The notes beneath the pieces were generated by a model. The model searched no databases and was not told the origin of the DNA. It worked only from the letters and a program-made list of their open reading frames with translations. Below are positions 37,233 to 44,897 of a stretch of 64,000 bases of DNA, piece after piece. Where the stretch lies: positions 41,044-105,043 of the forward strand of contig JAGWUV010000007.1 in assembly GCA_028875875.1 (NCBI GenBank), written 5' to 3'. The stretch comes from Bacteroidota bacterium (GTDB lineage: Bacteria > Bacteroidota > Bacteroidia > Chitinophagales > Chitinophagaceae). Position 1 is the stretch's first letter, and the number at the start of each line of letters is the position of its first letter. Made by a program: the position numbers and the translations under genes.

Positions 37233-39499
37233 TTTGTTTTTTCTATTTCAGCAATTTGCTGAAAAGCTTTCTTATTAAGCTCATTACTCATTGCATGCAG
37301 GATTCCAACTTTTTCAGCTGCCGTTAAGTGAAAACTTAAGCTGGCAGGTGCATCTTCCTTAGAAGGTAGATACTGGAAACAAATTCTATAAAAATTCTTT
37401 CCATAACTATCTGAAAAATATTCCAACTGGTCATGCTGGTAATAATCCTGCAGGCGGTACCAATTGTATTGCAACAATAAGAGGGGTTTGGTAAGTAAAC
37501 TGCTAAAACTTTTGCTTTCGTAAGGTTTATCCCAGTCGCCCAATGGCCTGTCGCGTATTTGTATAACAACCACCTTACTGGTGTTTTCCTTCAGCCAGTC
37601 GCTAAACACATCTAAAAAACGAAGGGTTGTTTCCTGGCCAAAATTATCCCGCAAGCCAGCATCCATTACATCTATAATAGGGTTGGTAGGTAACCAAACA
37701 TTCGGTAATACAAATGGAAAAGTTGCATTCATTCTTAAAGCTGAGAGAACACGAATATCATTACCGTTTAACTTACTGAAGAACGTATTGAAATCTATTG
37801 CATCTGCATCGAAAGGGGTGATATGCGTAGGATCTGTTTCGGGCCTCATTAAAAACCTGACAGGATGTGTACTGATCACCATTTTCCTTCCATCACGACT
37901 GATCACCGAATTAAAAAACATAAAAGGAATGGTAGCATTTTCTTCTGGTATGGCATATGCTTTCAAAGGCTTATCCAATAAACCATGCGTATTATCATTC
38001 AGTTTTTCTTCAAAGGCATATCCCCTGTCTTTTGCATACTTAAAATCATTGTACGTGAATTTCTGAACCGGCCCTACAATATCCCTGGTTACATAAGAAG
38101 AAAATAAGGGATTGAGCAGGTCCTTTGAAATATCATCAACATATTGTGGGTCCTGCAGGTTAATATTCTTACCCAATTCCTTTTGATAATATAGTTCCCT
38201 GAAGTAAGCAGCACCCAATAATCCGCCGGATGAGCCATTGATAAATAAAGTTTTCTTCATCAATTCACCGTGCATAATACTATCCAACCGTTGTAGCGCA
38301 TTCATAGTAAATACAGCACTTCTAACACCTCCACCGCTTGTATTTACAACATATAAAACGGGTTTCTTTTCTTTCTGCCTTGCTTTCCAGATATTCAAAA
38401 TTTTTAGGAAAGCAAGTTTATCTTTTTCCATATTTGCTATGGAAGCCATTTGCATAATATGAGCCCGGTTGTACACTGGCCTGTTTGTCTTGTCCTGGTA
38501 ATCCAGGCCATAAGCTTTGTTGCGAGGATCTATCCATTCTTTCTGGTAAGAGAAATCGAGAAAGAGGTAAACCGCAAGAATCAATACTATACTCCAGTTA
38601 CCAAAGAAAAGCGATACTGCTCCTGACACAGCTATCAGCACCGCAAATAAAACAGTAATACTGGCAGCTGCGGGAATCTGGAATAAACGAGTATCTGATG
38701 TATACCCTGTAAACAAAAGAAACATAAAAGCAATCATTATAGCAATAACAGCTGCAACATGATGCCGGGTAAAAACATTATCTAAAAATCCGGGGCTATA
38801 ATGCCTAACGTCCCTGCACTTACGAAGTTTAAGCCTGGCACTCAAAAACCACCTTACTTCTATTTCTGCTTTTTCTTTTGGTAAAGGATTTTTTTGTACA
38901 GACTCTTCGTATTGCGTGTTAGCGGTTCGCATCACAGTACCGATCGATCTATAGATTGTTTTATCTGCACCAAAAAAATATACAAAGGCAATAAGAACGG
39001 AAAGGAATAAACCTATTGCAAAGCCACCGGCAGAAAAAAGTACTTCTGAAACAGCTACCAGTTCATTTTGTAAGGCATTCTGAAACCCTCTTATAGCATA
39101 AAATACAATGAATATCAACGGCAATAAAGCATTATTAATACAATATTTTAAAAAGGGCTGCGATGTTGTTGCCAAAAATTTTATTTGTTTTGCATGCAGA
39201 ATAAAAGTGGTGATATTCCAGCTCATAATGAATACACCAATCGCAAAACCCACAATAGCCGTGCTGATGGCATTCACCTCATTAAAATATTCAGGGGCAA
39301 GAAACAAAGATTCTGCACCAAAAGGTTTTAAGAAATGCCCTGCAATGGTTGCGAAGAGGATATACCAGAAAATTAAAAACACCTGGTATCTTCTAAAGTG
39401 AAGAAGAAATAACTGAACAGGTAATGAATACCACAATCCGGCCAGCAACTTTTTCATATCATTAAATGATTGCTGTGCTACATGCTTCGCTGCATGCAA
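37226..39499 (-). CDS. Membrane-anchored patatin-like phospholipase
   Basis: A protein of up to 757 residues; the ATG at 39457 (743 residues) is an alternative start nearer the first hydrophobic segment. The N-terminal half carries about eight membrane segments (roughly 35-60, 75-100, 125-150, 165-190 and a cluster at 250-330). The C-terminal half is a patatin domain: oxyanion motif NTSGGGVRSA, nucleophile elbow INGSSGGLLG (GxSxG) and the catalytic Asp in MDAGLRDNFG. Patatins use a Ser-Asp dyad to release fatty acids from membrane lipids. A polytopic fusion is unusual compared with soluble or barrel-fused bacterial patatins. The substrate is unknown. Confidence 0.8.
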   Translation of the reverse strand: MHAAKHVAQQSFNDMKKLLAGLWYSLPVQLFLLHFRRYQVFLIFWYILFATIAGHFLKPFGAESLFLAPEYFNEVNAISTAIVGFAIGVFIMSWNITTFILHAKQIKFLATTSQPFLKYCINNALLPLIFIVFYAIRGFQNALQNELVAVSEVLFSAGGFAIGLFLSVLIAFVYFFGADKTIYRSIGTVMRTANTQYEESVQKNPLPKEKAEIEVRWFLSARLKLRKCRDVRHYSPGFLDNVFTRHHVAAVIAIMIAFMFLLFTGYTSDTRLFQIPAAASITVLFAVLIAVSGAVSLFFGNWSIVLILAVYLFLDFSYQKEWIDPRNKAYGLDYQDKTNRPVYNRAHIMQMASIANMEKDKLAFLKILNIWKARQKEKKPVLYVVNTSGGGVRSAVFTMNALQRLDSIMHGELMKKTLFINGSSGGLLGAAYFRELYYQKELGKNINLQDPQYVDDISKDLLNPLFSSYVTRDIVGPVQKFTYNDFKYAKDRGYAFEEKLNDNTHGLLDKPLKAYAIPEENATIPFMFFNSVISRDGRKMVISTHPVRFLMRPETDPTHITPFDADAIDFNTFFSKLNGNDIRVLSALRMNATFPFVLPNVWLPTNPIIDVMDAGLRDNFGQETTLRFLDVFSDWLKENTSKVVVIQIRDRPLGDWDKPYESKSFSSLLTKPLLLLQYNWYRLQDYYQHDQLEYFSDSYGKNFYRICFQYLPSKEDAPASLSFHLTAAEKVGILHAMSNELNKKAFQQIAEIEKTNQ

Positions 39500-39522
39500 C
39501 CGCTGTTAAAAGATACAGTAAT

Positions 39523-40584
39523 TTACACTGTATTTTTTTTGAAGCAGAGTAAATAAATAACAGAAATCAAAGAAAGTAATAATAGCATACCTGTAAGCTG
39601 GTGTAACTGGGCAAACCACTCAAATATACCAAAGTGGCCCAATATAATTTTCGGGCTATTCAGGATGGATAAGATTCCCAAAACCACTTGTACAAATACA
39701 AAGATCAGCGGTAGATTTTTAGCTTTATTAAAACTGGGAGAATAGCTGTATTTTCTGGCTTTCAGCCACCAGAGTATGATTAATACGAAAATGATATAAG
39801 CCAGCGTTCTATGTATAAAATGTATGTTGATGATGTTAAAGAAAAGATCATTTATTATGTTGCCGCTAAAGAATTGCACAGGCATCATCACTCCATTTAT
39901 ATCGGGCCAGGTAGGTGCCACACCAGCTCCCTTCATTCCTGCCATAAAAGCGCCATAGAACAACTGAATAACTAACAACGCTGTTATGGCGATGGTATTT
40001 TTTTTAAGTGAAGCATCGGCAACTCTGTTCTCCTGTGGTATACTAAGCATCAGCCCGAATACTAAAGCATAAGCAATTAACACCATTGCCGATACAAAAT
40101 GTATCGCCAAGCGAATATGATTTACATACAGATTTTCATCATTCAGCCCACTTTTCACCATTATCCAACCGATCAGACCCTGCAATCCACCTAATATAAA
40201 CAGTATTACCAGGGGCATCACCATCCAGCGGCGGATATATCTTTTCATCATAAAATAAATAAATGGTATCAGAAATACCACACCTATTGTTCTTGCCCAC
40301 AGGCGATGAAACCACTCCCAGAAAAAGATGAATTTAAAATCGCTTAGTGTAAAATGATGATTGAGGTATTTATACTGCGCAATTTGCTGGTATTTTGAAA
40401 AAGCCTGCTGCCATTCTGTTTCACTCAACGGTGGGATTGCCCCCATAATGGGCTTCCACTCTGTAATGGATAAGCCAGAACCGGTTAACCTTGTAATTCC
40501 ACCTAACAGTACCTGTATCACAAGCATAGCTACACCCAGAAAAACCCAGTTGGCTACTATTTTGGAAGAACGTTCAGCATGCAT
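39523..40584 (-). CDS. ctaA: Heme A synthase (COX15/CtaA)
   Basis: A 353-residue membrane protein with eight predicted helices that oxidises heme O to heme A for cytochrome oxidase. The signature GGITRLTGSGLSITEWKPIMGAIPP is split across the first periplasmic loop. Conserved heme-ligand His residues lie in EWFHRLWAR, HFVSAM, HFIHRTLAY and QLHQLTGM. Its length suits the proteobacterial/mitochondrial Cox15 type rather than the shorter Bacillus type. It is divergent from rnhB. Confidence 0.93.
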   Translation of the reverse strand: MHAERSSKIVANWVFLGVAMLVIQVLLGGITRLTGSGLSITEWKPIMGAIPPLSETEWQQAFSKYQQIAQYKYLNHHFTLSDFKFIFFWEWFHRLWARTIGVVFLIPFIYFMMKRYIRRWMVMPLVILFILGGLQGLIGWIMVKSGLNDENLYVNHIRLAIHFVSAMVLIAYALVFGLMLSIPQENRVADASLKKNTIAITALLVIQLFYGAFMAGMKGAGVAPTWPDINGVMMPVQFFSGNIINDLFFNIINIHFIHRTLAYIIFVLIILWWLKARKYSYSPSFNKAKNLPLIFVFVQVVLGILSILNSPKIILGHFGIFEWFAQLHQLTGMLLLLSLISVIYLLCFKKNTV

Positions 40585-40701
40585 ATTCTTTAATTTAACC
40601 TTTGCGCAGCAAAGGTATTGCGATTGTTATTGGAAATATTTTTTTGCAGGAAAGAATATCATAAAAGTTAAAGGCTGCCGATATTCGTTGAACAATTGGC
40701 T

Positions 40702-41298
40702 ATGCTGGAACCCTTTTTTCAAAACGAATTAACAGAAGCCGGCTGCGACGAAGCCGGCAGAGGTTGTTATGCCGGACCTGTGTTTGCGGCTGCAGTTATT
40801 TTACCCAAAGAATTTTATCATCCTTTATTGAATGACAGCAAACAGGTAAAAGAAAGCCATAGAAGAGAGCTACGTGTATTTATAGAAGCAAATGCCATTA
40901 GCTATGCTGTTGCCATGATCAGCAGCGGAGAAATAGACCAGATCAATATTTTAAAAGCATCATTCAAAGCCATGCATATGGCTATAGCACAATTAAACAC
41001 AAAGCCACAATTATTACTAATTGATGGGAACCGTTTTATTCCTTATAAAAGGATACCACATCATTGCATCGTGAAAGGTGATGGAAAGTATGCCACTATT
41101 GCTGCTGCAAGTATATTGGCCAAAACCTACCGTGATGAGTATATGGAACAATTACACGAACAATTTCCACACTACAACTGGAAAAAAAATAAAGGATATG
41201 GTACAGAAGAACATCGCAGGGCCATTGAAGTACATGGTTTATGCGAACATCACCGCATGAGCTTCAATATCATTCCCAAACAGATAAAACTATTCTAA
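40702..41298 (+). CDS. rnhB: Ribonuclease HII
   Basis: A 198-residue enzyme that nicks RNA in RNA-DNA hybrids and removes misincorporated ribonucleotides. The active site DEAGRGCYAGPV begins at about residue 15, with later Asp residues in LLIDGNR and KTYRDEYM. The C-terminus is conventional. ATG 40702 is preferred over an upstream TTG. The 3' end overlaps the convergent YrdC gene by 9 bp. Confidence 0.95.
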   Translation: MLEPFFQNELTEAGCDEAGRGCYAGPVFAAAVILPKEFYHPLLNDSKQVKESHRRELRVFIEANAISYAVAMISSGEIDQINILKASFKAMHMAIAQLNTKPQLLLIDGNRFIPYKRIPHHCIVKGDGKYATIAAASILAKTYRDEYMEQLHEQFPHYNWKKNKGYGTEEHRRAIEVHGLCEHHRMSFNIIPKQIKLF

Positions 41299-41898
41299 CC
41301 ATTCTCCGGCACCCTGCCTGATCACTTCATAGTCTTCTTTAGTACAATCAATAATGGTGGAAGGAATCATTCCGCCAATGCCACCATCTATTACAATGTC
41401 TACCAGGTTCCCGAATTTTTCGTAGATCAATTCAGGATCGGTATATTCCTCTACCATCTCACCGGGTAAACTGGCGCTGAGTAATGGATGATCCAATGCA
41501 TGTACTATTGCCCGTGCTATATTGTTATCCGGTACACGTAGGCCAATGGTACTTTTCTTGCTTTGTAAAATTTTAGGAACTTCTTTACTGGCAGGTAAAA
41601 TAAACGTATAAGGGCCTGGTAAATAACTTTTTAGTAATCGATATAAAGGAGTAGAAATACTCTTGGTGTATTTACTCAGATCACTCAAGTCATAACAAAC
41701 AAAACTCATCTGGGCTTTTCTGCTGTCAACATTTTTTATCCTGCTGATCCGTTCAATGGCCTTATGTTGAAAGATATCGCAGCCTATTCCATAGATCGTA
41801 TCTGTGGGATAAACGATCACCCCTCCATCCAATAAACATTCAACTACTTTTTTCAGGTAGCGTGGGTTGGGATTATCTGGATGAATTTGCAGTAACAT
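41290..41898 (-). CDS. Sua5/YciO/YrdC-family protein
   Basis: A 202-residue single-domain protein of the YrdC fold. Family markers are GGVIVYPTDTIYGIGCD near residue 30, the R-I-K-N-V-D-S-R-K substrate pocket, YTFILPAS and GLRVPDN. True TsaC/Sua5 enzymes make threonylcarbamoyl-AMP for t6A37 in tRNA. YciO is a close paralogue of uncertain role. From motifs alone I cannot separate the two; the short length and RKAQMSF sequence lean towards the YciO branch. Confidence 0.87.
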   Translation of the reverse strand: MLLQIHPDNPNPRYLKKVVECLLDGGVIVYPTDTIYGIGCDIFQHKAIERISRIKNVDSRKAQMSFVCYDLSDLSKYTKSISTPLYRLLKSYLPGPYTFILPASKEVPKILQSKKSTIGLRVPDNNIARAIVHALDHPLLSASLPGEMVEEYTDPELIYEKFGNLVDIVIDGGIGGMIPSTIIDCTKEDYEVIRQGAGEWLE

Positions 41899-42005
41899 AC
41901 TTAATACAATACATCAAAGGTATTTCATCTGCTTTAACTGTTTCATATGATGTTCGTCAATTCTTTGATATGTTCTCTTCCTATTTTTGCAGGAAATTTT
42001 CTCGT

Positions 42006-42884
42006 ATGCAGTTAAAGTCCGTTGATGTTGTTAAGAGCATTTCCCCGGGAGATTTTAAAAATAATTACTATCATACCCATACGCCGCTGGTAATTAAAGA
42101 TCTTTCTAAGCAATGGACTGCATATGAAAAGTGGAACTGGCAATATTTTAAAGAACTCGTAGGCGATCAGAAAGTAGCGTTATACAATAATGTGAAGAGC
42201 GATGCTTATACACCCATCAATACTGCTGATGATTATAAAACCTTTGGTGAATATATTGATATGATCAGCCAGGGGCCGGCAGGATGGCGGATCTTCTTAT
42301 TTAACATTTTTGATCATGCTCCCCAATTAATCAAAGATTTCACATGGCCCGACCACCTGATGAAGGGGTTTGTAAAACGCTATCCCATGCTTTTTACCGG
42401 CGGAGCAACCTCTATTACTCACATGCATTTTGATATTGATCTTAGCCATATCTTACACACGCAGTTCATAGGCAGAAAAAGGGTACTATTGTTTCCTTTT
42501 GAAGAACAATATAAACTTTACAGAAAGCCCTTTGAGGTATTAAGCCTGGCTGATTTCAGTAATTATTACGATCCTCAAAACAGTAAAGTGGATTACCAAA
42601 AATTTCCTGCATTGCAGTATGCACGTGGACTGGAAATTATTTTAGAACATGGTGATACCTTATTCATGCCGGCAGGTTACTGGCATCATATGGAATACCT
42701 GGACAGCGGATTTGCCATGAGTTTAAGAGCTTTACAAACTTCTCTAACCGGTAAACTAAATGGCGTTTGGAACTTATTTGGCATGCGTAATATAGATACA
42801 CTGATGAAAAAAGCGGCTCCCAAACCCTGGTACAACTGGAAACAAGAAAAAATATTTCATCGGGCAGAACAAGCTATTCGGTAA
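42006..42884 (+). CDS. JmjC/cupin-like domain protein
   Basis: A 292-residue protein from ATG 42006; the longer frame back to 41862 overlaps the YrdC gene and lacks family similarity. Features of cupin_8/JmjC 2-oxoglutarate dioxygenases are TPLVIKDLSKQW at the start, the metal HxD in THMHFDIDLSH, KRVLLFPFEEQ, and the distal His in GDTLFMPAGYWHHM. It probably hydroxylates a protein or small molecule using Fe(II). No partner is apparent in its neighbourhood. Confidence 0.82.
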   Translation: MQLKSVDVVKSISPGDFKNNYYHTHTPLVIKDLSKQWTAYEKWNWQYFKELVGDQKVALYNNVKSDAYTPINTADDYKTFGEYIDMISQGPAGWRIFLFNIFDHAPQLIKDFTWPDHLMKGFVKRYPMLFTGGATSITHMHFDIDLSHILHTQFIGRKRVLLFPFEEQYKLYRKPFEVLSLADFSNYYDPQNSKVDYQKFPALQYARGLEIILEHGDTLFMPAGYWHHMEYLDSGFAMSLRALQTSLTGKLNGVWNLFGMRNIDTLMKKAAPKPWYNWKQEKIFHRAEQAIR

Positions 42885-42963
42885 GTAATACACAAGGTGT
42901 TATTATTCTAAGCATATCATGCAGCTGCATTGCACTTTCTCTTTACTAATGGCTTAATATTCA

Positions 42964-43147
42964 TAAAACGAAAGGCAGCCTATCGGCTGCCCCCATCTTG
43001 CTTTTATAAAAGCAAACCCCCATCAGTAAATATTTAGATAATAATCTTTTTTATCTCAAAACAGCGGCTGAACAACCGCTGTAATTCGCATGTTATAACC
43101 CCCAAAATGAAAAAATTGATTTCAACTAAACACTATAAAAACAACTG
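42964..43147 (-). ncRNA. Predicted stand-alone small RNA of about 184 nt
   Basis: On the minus strand a full-consensus promoter (43153-43183) is followed by about 180 nt without a usable ORF, then an intrinsic terminator (42974-42991). Inside are a hairpin ACAGCGG/CCGCTGT (43062-43082), a 14-nt palindrome GCTTTTATAAAAGC near the 3' end, and G-rich motifs (TTGGGGGTTATAAC, GATGGGG, GATGGGGGC). No minus-strand gene follows that it could regulate in cis. It is separated from the upstream korB gene by that gene's own terminator. The size would suit a 6S-like RNA, but I do not see a convincing terminal closing stem, so the class is open. Confidence 0.6.
42974..42991 (-). terminator. Terminator of the predicted small RNA
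   Basis: A perfect 7-bp stem GGCAGCC/GGCTGCC with a 4-nt loop, followed on the minus strand by TTTCGTTTT. Confidence 0.7.
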
Positions 43148-43152
43148 CATAA

Positions 43153-43183
43153 CAAAAGTAGAGGGCATAGCTATGGTTAGCAA
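43153..43183 (-). promoter_or_regulatory. Consensus Bacteroidota promoter of the predicted small RNA
   Basis: On the minus strand the sequence reads TTG, exactly 20 nt, TACTTTTG, matching TTG-N20-TAnnTTTG at every defined position. No minus-strand protein gene lies downstream. Confidence 0.7.
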
Positions 43184-43236
43184 TGTGAAAAAAACGGTTT
43201 TTTGATCGTGATTTTTCACTCTGTTTCAAAAAACAA

Positions 43237-43259
43237 AAACCACCTCTTTGAGGTGGTTT
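43237..43259 (-). terminator. Intrinsic terminator after korB
   Basis: A 10-bp stem AAACCACCTC/GAGGTGGTTT with a 3-nt loop, followed on the minus strand by a T-rich run. Confidence 0.85.
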
Positions 43260-43288
43260 AATATTTCAGTTATTTAACAACTTTTCTA

Positions 43289-44323
43289 TTATACAATTTC
43301 CCAAACTTCTTTACCACGGAGTAATTTATCAAGGTTCCCTTTCCCTTTGGAACTAATTACCTCTTCAATCTGCAAGCCTAATACTTCTTCGTAACAAGGA
43401 CGTTCAGTTTGGTAAAACACACCAAAAGGACGTGGGAAGTGATCGCCACCTTTATAAGGATTATCGAATAATCTTGTTAGGATCTGCGCTTTATAGAAAT
43501 CGCTTTCATCATGTATCCACAAATCATCTGCACTAACACCTTCACCAAGTGTAACAACAACAGGTTTTAAGCCATCTAACTTTATACCCTTGTTCTGTGA
43601 AGCACCAAACACAAGTGGTTTTCCATTTTCAAGGAATAAAGCCTCTTCTGCTTTTGTAGCTTTTTCTGTAAATATTTCAAAAGCACCATCGTTGAAAATA
43701 TTACAGTTTTGATAAATTTCTACAAAAGAAGCCCCTTTATGCTGCGCTGCCCGGGTGAGGGTTTGTTGTAAATGTTTAGGATCTCTGTCCATACTCCTGG
43801 CAATAAAAGTGGCATCTGCACCTAAAGCCAAAGCCATTGGATTAAACGGATGATCGATACTGCCGTATGGAGTTGATTTTGTTATTTTATGTTCTTCTGA
43901 AGTTGGAGAATACTGGCCTTTTGTTAAACCGTATATCTGGTTATTGAACACCAGCATATTTACATCAAAGTTCCTGCGCAGCAAATGGATGGTATGATTA
44001 CCACCAATACTCATGCTATCACCATCTCCACTTACGATCCAGACACTCAATTCAGGCCTCGCAGCTTTTAAACCACTGGCAATGGCTGTTGCACGACCGT
44101 GAATAGAGTGCATACCAAACGTATTCATATAGTAAGGGAAACGGCTGCTACAACCAATACCCGATACAATTACAATATTTTCCTTAGGTATGCCTAAAGT
44201 GGGCATTACTTTTTGAACCTGTGCCAGGATGGAATAATCACCACAACCCGGGCACCAGCGTACTTCCTGGTCGGTTGCAAAATCCTTAGCTGTCAATGCT
44301 GGAGATGTTACTGCTGTACTCAT
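43289..44323 (-). CDS. korB: 2-oxoacid:ferredoxin oxidoreductase, beta subunit
   Basis: A 344-residue thiamine-diphosphate subunit of a 2-oxoglutarate (or related 2-oxoacid) ferredoxin oxidoreductase. The iron-sulfur and TPP motifs are visible: RWCPGCGDYSIL, GIGCSSRFPYY, HGRATAIASGLK and GDGDSMSIGGNHTIH. It decarboxylates the 2-oxoacid and passes electrons to ferredoxin, and needs an alpha subunit that usually lies directly upstream. Here the upstream gene on the same strand is an AhpD-like protein, and no alpha gene is present, so the subunits are separated in this genome. Confidence 0.9.
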   Translation of the reverse strand: MSTAVTSPALTAKDFATDQEVRWCPGCGDYSILAQVQKVMPTLGIPKENIVIVSGIGCSSRFPYYMNTFGMHSIHGRATAIASGLKAARPELSVWIVSGDGDSMSIGGNHTIHLLRRNFDVNMLVFNNQIYGLTKGQYSPTSEEHKITKSTPYGSIDHPFNPMALALGADATFIARSMDRDPKHLQQTLTRAAQHKGASFVEIYQNCNIFNDGAFEIFTEKATKAEEALFLENGKPLVFGASQNKGIKLDGLKPVVVTLGEGVSADDLWIHDESDFYKAQILTRLFDNPYKGGDHFPRPFGVFYQTERPCYEEVLGLQIEEVISSKGKGNLDKLLRGKEVWEIV

Positions 44324-44398
44324 ACAAAAATATTCCTGTAAAATTAGTTGTTTTACAAATTGAAGAAAGCTGATAGTTGCAAGGTTTTTTTACCTTTT

Positions 44399-44740
44399 TT
44401 ATTTTATCAGCTCCTCCCAATATTCTGCCGCCCTTCTAGTGTGTGGAATCACAATTGTTCCACCAACAATATTTGCTACGGCAAAAATCTCATAAATCGC
44501 TTCTGTTGTTACGCCTAATTCGTGGCATTTCCCGAGATGGTATTTAATGCAATCATCACAACGAAGAACCATACTGGCAACCAATCCGAGCATTTCTTTT
44601 GTTTTTTTATCCAATGCTCCCTCTTCGTAAGTGTTTGTATCAAGGTTCCAAAGCCGCTTCATTACCAGGTTATTCTTGCTCAGAATTACTTCATTCATAC
44701 GGCTCCGGTAATCATTGAACTCCTGAACTAAATCACTCAT
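44399..44740 (-). CDS. Carboxymuconolactone decarboxylase/AhpD-like protein
   Basis: A 113-residue protein of the CMD fold. The motif RCDDCIKYHLGKC contains CxxC followed by His, the redox-active arrangement of AhpD-type alkylhydroperoxidases. The helix before it (MLGLVASMVL) is typical. It probably acts in peroxide or thiol redox chemistry in the cytoplasm. It precedes korB on the same strand with a 75-bp gap; joint transcription is possible. Confidence 0.85.
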   Translation of the reverse strand: MSDLVQEFNDYRSRMNEVILSKNNLVMKRLWNLDTNTYEEGALDKKTKEMLGLVASMVLRCDDCIKYHLGKCHELGVTTEAIYEIFAVANIVGGTIVIPHTRRAAEYWEELIK

Positions 44741-44897
44741 ACCCGAAATTTTGGCAAAATTATCTGAATAAATGTTTAAACACTTTCAAATTTATGCAAT
44801 CGTCTGCGGTAAGCGTACATATTCTTAGTTATCCATCATAATTCATCTGTTTTTTTACGAAGGTTCAGTATATTCAATACTCTTTAATTCACTGCTT

